From Brevibacillus brevis (GTDB lineage Bacteria; Bacillota; Bacilli; Brevibacillales; Brevibacillaceae), in the NCBI RefSeq assembly GCF_022026395.1, contig NZ_CP041767.1:4124501-4188500 (forward strand): a DNA stretch of 64,000 nucleotides, given 5' to 3'. A program made the position numbers and the translations under genes. Below are positions 59,517 through 64,000 of this stretch, one piece after another; position 1 is the first letter of the stretch; each line of letters begins with the position of its first letter. Below the pieces are notes generated by a model, which had not been told where the DNA came from, did no database searches, and worked only from the letters and a program-made list of their open reading frames with translations.

Positions 59517-59770
59517 GAAACCCTCTCCTTCTCTTGGGCAATAAGAAAACCTATATCGATGCTTGCTCAAGGATGAGCGACCGCGTATTAGCGGAATGTT
59601 TTCCGTACTATCGGGAAGAAACCCGAAGAGGTGTATGCTTTCCGATATGACAAGAAAACCCAGCTCACCCCCAAGGCATTTCCGGCGCATGACAAATAAA
59701 AAAGGAAGCCCTCTTTGTCAAAACGATCCGAAACAGGCATCAGGCGCAAGCTGGGTCTCGTCTGCTACTG

Positions 59771-59800
59771 AAAAAAATCTTTGCGGGATTTTCCCCCGCA
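59771..59800 (-). terminator. Terminator or attenuator hairpin
   Basis: TGCGGG (minus strand, 59795-59800) pairs with CCCGCA (59782-59787) around seven bases, followed by AAGATTTTTTT. It lies 107 bases after the pseudouridine synthase stop and 255 before the fah start, so it ends the former or attenuates the latter. Confidence 0.65.
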
Positions 59801-59860
59801 GACAGCCAGCTATTCTCTGTTATGTTTCCACATATTTGAATTGAATTTCTTCTATCATAT

Positions 59861-59874
59861 CGAAAACGCTTACA
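59861..59874 (-). promoter_or_regulatory. cre-like CcpA box
   Basis: Minus strand TGTAAGCGTTTTCG fits the consensus TGWAANCGNTNWCA at 13 of 14 positions (last base G). It abuts TATGAT, the best -10 nearby, as expected for catabolite repression of an amino-acid degradation operon. Confidence 0.55.
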
Positions 59875-59906
59875 GCTTTCCAGAGGGAAATGACGAAATT
59901 TTTCGC

Positions 59907-60827
59907 CTAAGTCATTTCCTTGCATGGATCATCGGGAAAAAATTGTTGAACTAGCTGTTCCATATCACTTGGCAGCGGCTCCTCCCAGCTCATCGCAAGA
60001 CCGCTGCGCGGATGGACAAAAGATAGCCCCCATGCATGCAAAGCTTGTCTGCCGATATGCTCCCGTTCTCCTCCGTACAGATCATCTCCGGCGAGTGGGT
60101 GCCCTTTACTGCTCATATGTACGCGAATCTGATGCGTGCGCCCCGTCTCCAGCTTTACCTCGACAAAACTCATACCTTCCCCTCGGGCAAGCACACGATA
60201 ATGGGTAACAGCCGTCTGCCCATCCGGTCTTACCTGTCTGGTGATAAACGAATTTTCCGCAAGGCCAATCGGCGCATCAATCGTACCTTCGTCTGACTCC
60301 ACGATTCCTTGAACAATTGCTCGATAAGTCCGCTGCAACGTCCGGATCTGCTGCATACGACTGAATTGTTCATGTGCCCATTGATTCTTGGCTACGATCA
60401 TCAAGCCTGATGTATCTTTATCCAAACGGTTCACCGCTCGGAACTTTCTGTTTTCGCCACGACTTTTCCAATAAGCGATCATCCCGTTTGCCAAGGTTCC
60501 GCTAGGATGATTTCCTGTCGGATGAACAACCAATCCCGCTGGCTTTGCAATGACCATCAAATCCTCGTCCTCGTAACGGATGGAGAGCGGCATATCCTCT
60601 GGCGCGACGGTCTCTTCCGCCTCTTCTTCAACCATGACTGCTATTTTATCGCCGGCTTGCAATTTTTCGTTTACAAATACGAGGACGCCATTCCGTGTAA
60701 TGGAGCCTTTAAACTTGGCACGAATGAGCAAGCGCCGCGATACACCATACCGCTTTTGCAATACTTCTCGCACGGTTTGCCCTGCATCTGCCTCATCAAC
60801 CGTGAAGCTAATTAATTCTTCCAGCAT
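59907..60827 (-). CDS. RluA/RluD family RNA pseudouridine synthase
   Basis: Converts uridines in rRNA or tRNA to pseudouridine. N-terminal S4-like RNA-binding region (1-75, VREVLQKRYGVSRRLLIRAKF), catalytic domain with VNRLDKDTSGLMIVAKN (catalytic Asp in RLDKDTSG, about 138-145) and LETGRTHQIRVHMSSKGHPLAGD (about 225). 306 residues. Which RNA site it modifies cannot be said. ATG 60827 behind AAGGAGAGAC. Confidence 0.93.
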   Translation of the reverse strand: MLEELISFTVDEADAGQTVREVLQKRYGVSRRLLIRAKFKGSITRNGVLVFVNEKLQAGDKIAVMVEEEAEETVAPEDMPLSIRYEDEDLMVIAKPAGLVVHPTGNHPSGTLANGMIAYWKSRGENRKFRAVNRLDKDTSGLMIVAKNQWAHEQFSRMQQIRTLQRTYRAIVQGIVESDEGTIDAPIGLAENSFITRQVRPDGQTAVTHYRVLARGEGMSFVEVKLETGRTHQIRVHMSSKGHPLAGDDLYGGEREHIGRQALHAWGLSFVHPRSGLAMSWEEPLPSDMEQLVQQFFPDDPCKEMT

Positions 60828-60867
60828 GTTGTCTCTCCTTTAAGTCTTCCCTTCTCCTCAGTATAGC

Positions 60868-60903
60868 AAAAAACGATCAGGCTGTTTGGCCACGACCGTT
60901 TGG
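60868..60903 (-). terminator. Terminator of the lipoprotein gene
   Basis: Minus strand AACGGTC pairs with GATCGTT (one G.T), inner GGC/GCC, followed by TTTT. Confidence 0.75.
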
Positions 60904-60910
60904 ATGTCTA

Positions 60911-61390
60911 TCATATGTTGTCTTTCACTTCGATAACAAATGCATGACCTGCATCGCCTTGGGTCCACTGACCGCGAACATCGAACAAATACCAGCCCGG
61001 CTGTTCGGGTGCCTTCCACTGATTGCCGTTTTCCACTGCTTGCTCAACTTCTTTCACGCCGTCCCATTGGGTTACCTTGAGCGTATTTGCAGTTGGCTGC
61101 TGGGCAAAAGTGACAGTCAGCGTCGCCCCGGGCTTTACTTGCAGGGGTGCAGGCTTTTGCTCTGCGACGAGTTCCGGTGGTGCCGCCGTATCCTTGCAGA
61201 TCGCCTCGCTATTATAGCTCCAGCAGGAAGATGCCGGCACCGTCGCAGCTGTTTTTCCGCGCCATTCAATGACTGGCTGTGGTGGTTCCGCAAGCTGCGC
61301 AGTCCCTTGCGCGGACGATCCATTCCCACACCCCGTCAATAACAGTGTCGCTATCAGAAATAGTTGACCAAGCCATTCTACCTTTTTCAT
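60911..61390 (-). CDS. Lipoprotein, 159 residues, function unknown
   Basis: Signal peptide with lipobox LLTGC (Cys about 21), so it is anchored to the outer face of the membrane. Short Gln/Pro/Ala linker, then a domain with two cysteines (ASSCWSYNSEAICKD, about 55-66), probably a disulfide, and a beta-sandwich-like C-terminus (PGATLTVTF, GWYLFDVRGQW). Monocistronic. No substrate or partner indicated. Confidence 0.8.
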   Translation of the reverse strand: MKKVEWLGQLFLIATLLLTGCGNGSSAQGTAQLAEPPQPVIEWRGKTAATVPASSCWSYNSEAICKDTAAPPELVAEQKPAPLQVKPGATLTVTFAQQPTANTLKVTQWDGVKEVEQAVENGNQWKAPEQPGWYLFDVRGQWTQGDAGHAFVIEVKDNI

Positions 61391-61464
61391 CCAATCACCT
61401 CAAACCTATGACGCGAGAAAAAAGGCATTCGTTTCATCCGACTTGGCTCCGGTCGATCATTTCC

Positions 61465-62169
61465 TTATGATTGCCAAACACTTGTTGGAATCGAAAAAGA
61501 AGTAGAGACCTCTTTCAAATAATCATCGAGCTGCTCTGCCGGATTTTGGATTGGCTTGCCATGGCATACTTCCAAATGCCGTGGTCGCAATTGGCGGACG
61601 ATCAGACTGCTTTTGAGTGCTTGCGCCATATCCGCCGTAAACATCGGCATGGGACGATGCAATCTGCCGTGTTTGGAAGTAAACAAATCTCCCGCCAAAA
61701 GCACTCCATCCTTTTCGTGAAAATAAACCACATGCCCCGGAGAATGACCGGGTGTCAAATAAGGTTGCAGCCCGCCAACGGCAGCTATATTTCCTTCGGC
61801 ATCCTCTGGCAAAGGCTGCGCCAAGCCAGGCTGTACGTTTGCTTCCAGCTTTTTACGACGAGGATATAGCTCTTTCCCTTCCATATACGGAATCTCGATT
61901 CGATGCGCATAGACTGGTACAGATTCTGCCTCCGTGATTTTTTTTAACGCCCCAACATGATCCGAATGACCATGCGTCAGCAAAATTCGCTTGAGTGGGC
62001 CTGCATTCAACTGCTTGATAAAAGCCATAATCCGTTTCGCCATAAATGGCATTCCTGCATCGATAAGCGTAACGCCATCCTCCTCCCTGACAATCCAGAC
62101 CCGCAAAGGAATCAACAACCACGCTTTGATACACCAAATGTTCGCTGAGATTTGCTCCACTCTGATCAT
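61465..62169 (-). CDS. MBL-fold metallo-hydrolase
   Basis: 234 residues with canonical metal motif LLTHGHSDHVG (about 64-73), LTPGHSPGHVVYF (about 138) and LLAGDLFTSKHG. Close in plan to small glyoxalase II-like and lactonase-like hydrolases; substrate unknown. It starts 8 bases after the TetR stop, so both belong to one operon and the hydrolase is likely the target of that repressor. Confidence 0.9.
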   Translation of the reverse strand: MIRVEQISANIWCIKAWLLIPLRVWIVREEDGVTLIDAGMPFMAKRIMAFIKQLNAGPLKRILLTHGHSDHVGALKKITEAESVPVYAHRIEIPYMEGKELYPRRKKLEANVQPGLAQPLPEDAEGNIAAVGGLQPYLTPGHSPGHVVYFHEKDGVLLAGDLFTSKHGRLHRPMPMFTADMAQALKSSLIVRQLRPRHLEVCHGKPIQNPAEQLDDYLKEVSTSFSIPTSVWQS

Positions 62170-62176
62170 TCTCTCG

Positions 62177-62806
62177 TCACTCCCTGTTCATTATTTTTTG
62201 ACTGCCTGCAAGAAAAACATCTATGGATAAAGCGAATGTAGGGGCTAGCCTTTCCATTAAGCTGTCCAATGGTTCCTCGGAATGTGTATACGTACCGACG
62301 ATGCCATGCAACATGTAGAAGTATATCCGTGCATGGGCAAGCGCTTTTTCTTCCTCTATCTCGCTTGGCAAGCAACGTCTTACAGCCTCCCTCAACAAAC
62401 CAAACAATTGATTGCGCAGCGTTTGCAATTCTTTTTCCGGTTCCTCTACATCAATACGAGAGGCTTTGATCATGAAGAATAAGGTATACATGGTTCGATT
62501 GCGCAAGCAAAAGTGAATGAACTGACTGCTGATTTCCCGCAGAATCTCTTCTGGTGTTCTTCTTTGTTTGGACAGTGTTTCTTCCATTTGTAGAGCCAAG
62601 CTCTGCAAAGGTTCTTTAGACAGATGATGAAGCAGTGCTTCTTTGTCCTTGAAATAAATATAGAGGGTTGTATGGGAACAGCCGGCTGCTTTGGCGATTT
62701 CCCTGATAGATACCGTATCAAAGCCTCGGGTAGCGAAAAGGTCTGCTGCCGCCGTCAAAATGGCCCGTTTCGTTTCTTCCGAGCGTATTTCCTGTTTGCT
62801 TGCCAT
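62177..62806 (-). CDS. TetR family transcriptional regulator
   Basis: 209 residues. TetR HTH at about 14-60 (AAADLFATRGFDTVSIREIA, then AAGCSHTTLYIYFKDKEAL); C-terminal helical ligand domain (TetR_C-like, with YFYMLHGIVGTYTHSEEPL). Directly upstream of the MBL gene. Its promoter (62873-62901) is covered by three TAACC-N3-GGTTA repeats, strongly implying autorepression. AAGGAGC precedes the ATG region. Confidence 0.92.
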   Translation of the reverse strand: MASKQEIRSEETKRAILTAAADLFATRGFDTVSIREIAKAAGCSHTTLYIYFKDKEALLHHLSKEPLQSLALQMEETLSKQRRTPEEILREISSQFIHFCLRNRTMYTLFFMIKASRIDVEEPEKELQTLRNQLFGLLREAVRRCLPSEIEEEKALAHARIYFYMLHGIVGTYTHSEEPLDSLMERLAPTFALSIDVFLAGSQKIMNRE

Positions 62807-62843
62807 GCGAGATATTCAGCTCCTTACCTCTTTAAAAACTTTA

Positions 62844-62888
62844 TAACCGATGGTTAGTAACCGTTGGTTATAATATAACCACTGGTTA
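62844..62888. promoter_or_regulatory. Three tandem TetR operators
   Basis: TAACC-GAT-GGTTA (62844-62856), TAACC-GTT-GGTTA (62858-62870) and TAACC-ACT-GGTTA (62876-62888): three perfect 5-bp dyads with 3-base centres, centred at 62850, 62864 and 62882. The last overlaps the -10 box, the others the start of the transcript. Confidence 0.85.
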
Positions 62889-62901
62889 TAAAATCCGTCA
62901 A
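62873..62901 (-). promoter_or_regulatory. Promoter of the TetR-MBL operon
   Basis: Minus strand TTGACG (62896-62901), 17-base spacer, TTATAT (62873-62878). Confidence 0.7.
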
Positions 62902-62927
62902 GACTAATTTTCCCACTTGCTGCAAAT

Positions 62928-62967
62928 AAAAAAAACTCCCTTCTCGTCCTTGGACAAAAAGGGAGCT
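62928..62967 (-). terminator. Terminator of tpx
   Basis: Minus strand GCTCCCTT pairs with AAGGGAGT around about 17 bases, followed by TTTTTTT. Confidence 0.8.
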
Positions 62968-62983
62968 TACTTATGAAAATTGC

Positions 62984-63505
62984 TTATTTCGCAGCTTGTG
63001 CAGCAGCAATCGCAGCTTCGTAGTTTGGATGCTCACCAGCGGCAGCCACATACTCAGCGTGTACAACCTTGTCGTTTGCATCGATTACGAATACAGCGCG
63101 AGACAAGAGACGGAATTCTTTGATCGCTACGCCGTAAGCTGTACCGAAGCTCAGGTCTTTGTGGTCAGATACTGTTTTCACTTTGTCGATGCCAGCAGCA
63201 CCGCACCAGCGGTTTTGCGCGAATGGCAGGTCAACGGAAACAGTCAGCACAGTAACGCCTTCCAATTTCGCAGCCTCTTCGTTGAAACGGCGAGTTTGTG
63301 CATCGCACACGCCAGTGTCAATAGAAGGGATTACGGAGATGATGCGAACAGTGCCTTTGGAATCTTCCAAAGTTACAGGGGACAGATCGCCACCTACTAC
63401 AGTAAAGTTAGGAGCAGTATCTCCTACTTTGATTTCAGGACCGAGCAGTGTTACAGGACCACCTTTGAATACAAACGCGCCTTGACGCTCAACAGCAGTT
63501 GTCAT
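62984..63505 (-). CDS. tpx: Thiol peroxidase (Tpx), atypical 2-Cys peroxiredoxin
   Basis: Reduces peroxides using thioredoxin. Peroxidatic Cys67 in [11 protein letters not shown] and resolving Cys101 in QNRWCGAAG, 34 residues apart as in Tpx; active-site Arg in [10 protein letters not shown]. 173 residues from ATG 63505 behind GAGGAGGAAG; the frame extends to 63553. Monocistronic. Confidence 0.96.
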   Translation of the reverse strand: MTTAVERQGAFVFKGGPVTLLGPEIKVGDTAPNFTVVGGDLSPVTLEDSKGTVRIISVIPSIDTGVCDAQTRRFNEEAAKLEGVTVLTVSVDLPFAQNRWCGAAGIDKVKTVSDHKDLSFGTAYGVAIKEFRLLSRAVFVIDANDKVVHAEYVAAAGEHPNYEAAIAAAQAAK

Positions 63506-63594
63506 GATTTCTTCCTCCTCACCAAATCTTTCAGTATGTACATCAATTATCATACCCTATCATTCACTTTTTTTCACTATGCCAATAGTAGAAA

Positions 63595-64000
63595 TTACAG
63601 ATTCACTTGCACTTTCCCGCTTCGTTTGGCTTGGACCTCAGCGATTCGCTTCACTTCATGCTCGTACTCCCAATCCGTTTTCGCATTCAGCTCATGACAG
63701 CGCATCAGCGCGTGATAGAGGGCAAATGCAAAGGTCACCTGCTTCATTTCGTACCGCGTTCCATAAGCTTTCGGCAATGCCGTGTTGATAATCTCAATTT
63801 GATATGTGGCTTTTTCCCGCTTGTCCCTGACTGGCACGATATACCCCATATGCTTTAGGACATGACCGTAATCGAATTGTCCTTCATCGTCAAAATCAAT
63901 GGTGTCGTCCGATGTTGCCAAATACTCCAGCAAGGTCCCCATATCGAGCGTATCGAAGCAAGCGGGCTGTGGCATGGACAAAACTGAGCCGTCATTGTTT
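63595..64000 (-). CDS. Hypothetical protein, 5' end beyond the window
   Basis: Soluble acidic protein, at least 128 residues, containing ACFDTLDMGTLLEYLATSDD and a basic C-terminus EVQAKRSGKVQVNL. The frame stays open to the window edge (NNDGSVLSMPQP before the first internal ATG at 63975), so the real start may lie outside; a TTG at 63981 has no clear ribosome-binding site. No domain recognised. Confidence 0.65.
   Translation of the reverse strand, partial: NNDGSVLSMPQPACFDTLDMGTLLEYLATSDDTIDFDDEGQFDYGHVLKHMGYIVPVRDKREKATYQIEIINTALPKAYGTRYEMKQVTFAFALYHALMRCHELNAKTDWEYEHEVKRIAEVQAKRSGKVQVNL

Larger units (their letters stand above)
59517..59906 (-). promoter_or_regulatory. 390-base leader/promoter region of the homogentisate operon
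   Basis: No gene. On the minus strand from upstream: a cre-like box (59861-59874) next to TATGAT; a terminator-like hairpin (59771-59800); ACCCAGCT/AGCTGGGT pairing over 83 bases (59658-59665 with 59749-59756) followed by TTTTCTT; an alternative promoter TTGACA (59716-59721) with weak TATTTG at 17 bases; small hairpins CGGAA/TTCCG and CGGG/CCCG near 59590-59635. Either long structured leader or two promoters. Confidence 0.5.

Noticed and set aside
59517-59906. T-box or sigma-54 promoter for the homogentisate operon
   Set aside because: No AAGGGTGG-like element, and no TGGCAC-N5-TTGCA match on the minus strand.
1-64000. CRISPR arrays, tRNA/rRNA genes, insertion sequences, prophage
   Set aside because: I saw no regularly spaced repeats, cloverleaf sequences with CCA-type ends, rRNA signatures, transposase or phage structural genes. 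A tRNAscan-SE and Infernal run would settle small RNA genes.

Overview
The window reads as the chromosome of a Gram-positive, endospore-forming Firmicute. Its gene repertoire (FabI, YhaM, YtnP-type lactonase, LCP cell-wall enzyme, TerC, PspC, HlyC/CorC transporters, bacterial XPB helicase, homogentisate pathway), strong GGAGG-type ribosome-binding sites, frequent GTG/TTG starts and roughly balanced base composition best fit Paenibacillaceae, most likely Brevibacillus. The genus is inference from gene content, not from a marker gene. I found no rRNA, tRNA, CRISPR array, prophage or insertion sequence. This is ordinary, densely packed core chromosome with some accessory islands. Many reading frames start at GTG or TTG, and in several the first possible start lies inside the Shine-Dalgarno sequence, so I moved those starts downstream.

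Layout. 1-9.4 kb: MBL hydrolase (cut by the window edge), YitT, an HlyC/CorC transporter, a CoiA-like/UvrD fusion helicase, fabI, a ZIP transporter, a MerR-like coiled-coil protein and a degenerate HD-GYP protein. 9.4-17.7 kb: TerC, a conserved unknown, cheW, thpR, unknowns, surE, a TerB-like protein and an SgrR-type regulator. 17.8-24.4 kb: an MFS exporter, a TrpX/Y/Z-like ABC operon with two tandem lipoprotein receptors, and a second HlyC/CorC protein. 24.5-28.5 kb: bacterial XPB, an autoregulated ECF sigma factor with its zinc anti-sigma factor, and a remnant of a DUF1835 gene. 28.5-40.7 kb: small proteins, an ABC-2 exporter, an SGNH hydrolase, an MFS protein, ytnP, a FadH-like flavoenzyme and an LCP protein. 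40.7-46.6 kb: PfkB kinase, Fsr-type MFS and an uncharacterised three-gene operon (winged-helix/coiled-coil, small coiled-coil, SEC-C plus a recombinase-like helical domain). 46.8-56.7 kb: a secreted YcdB-like protein, yhaM, DUF1232, DedA, DUF2062, MBL hydrolase, nadE, map, luciferase-like monooxygenase with TetR, and PspC. 56.8-64 kb: the homogentisate operon with a long structured leader, an RluD-type synthase, a lipoprotein, MBL plus TetR, tpx and a partial unknown.

Regulation is unusually readable. There is an ECF promoter whose -35 box begins with the stop codon of the upstream gene. A TetR gene has three tandem TAACC-N3-GGTTA operators. A 22-bp perfect palindrome sits on the start region of the luciferase-like/TetR operon. 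One 14-bp palindrome is shared by the FadH-like gene and an MFS gene. A cre-like box and a terminator-like hairpin lie in the leader of the homogentisate genes. The best candidates for something undescribed are the 43.2-46.6 kb operon and the 59.5-59.9 kb leader; the functions proposed for both are inference.
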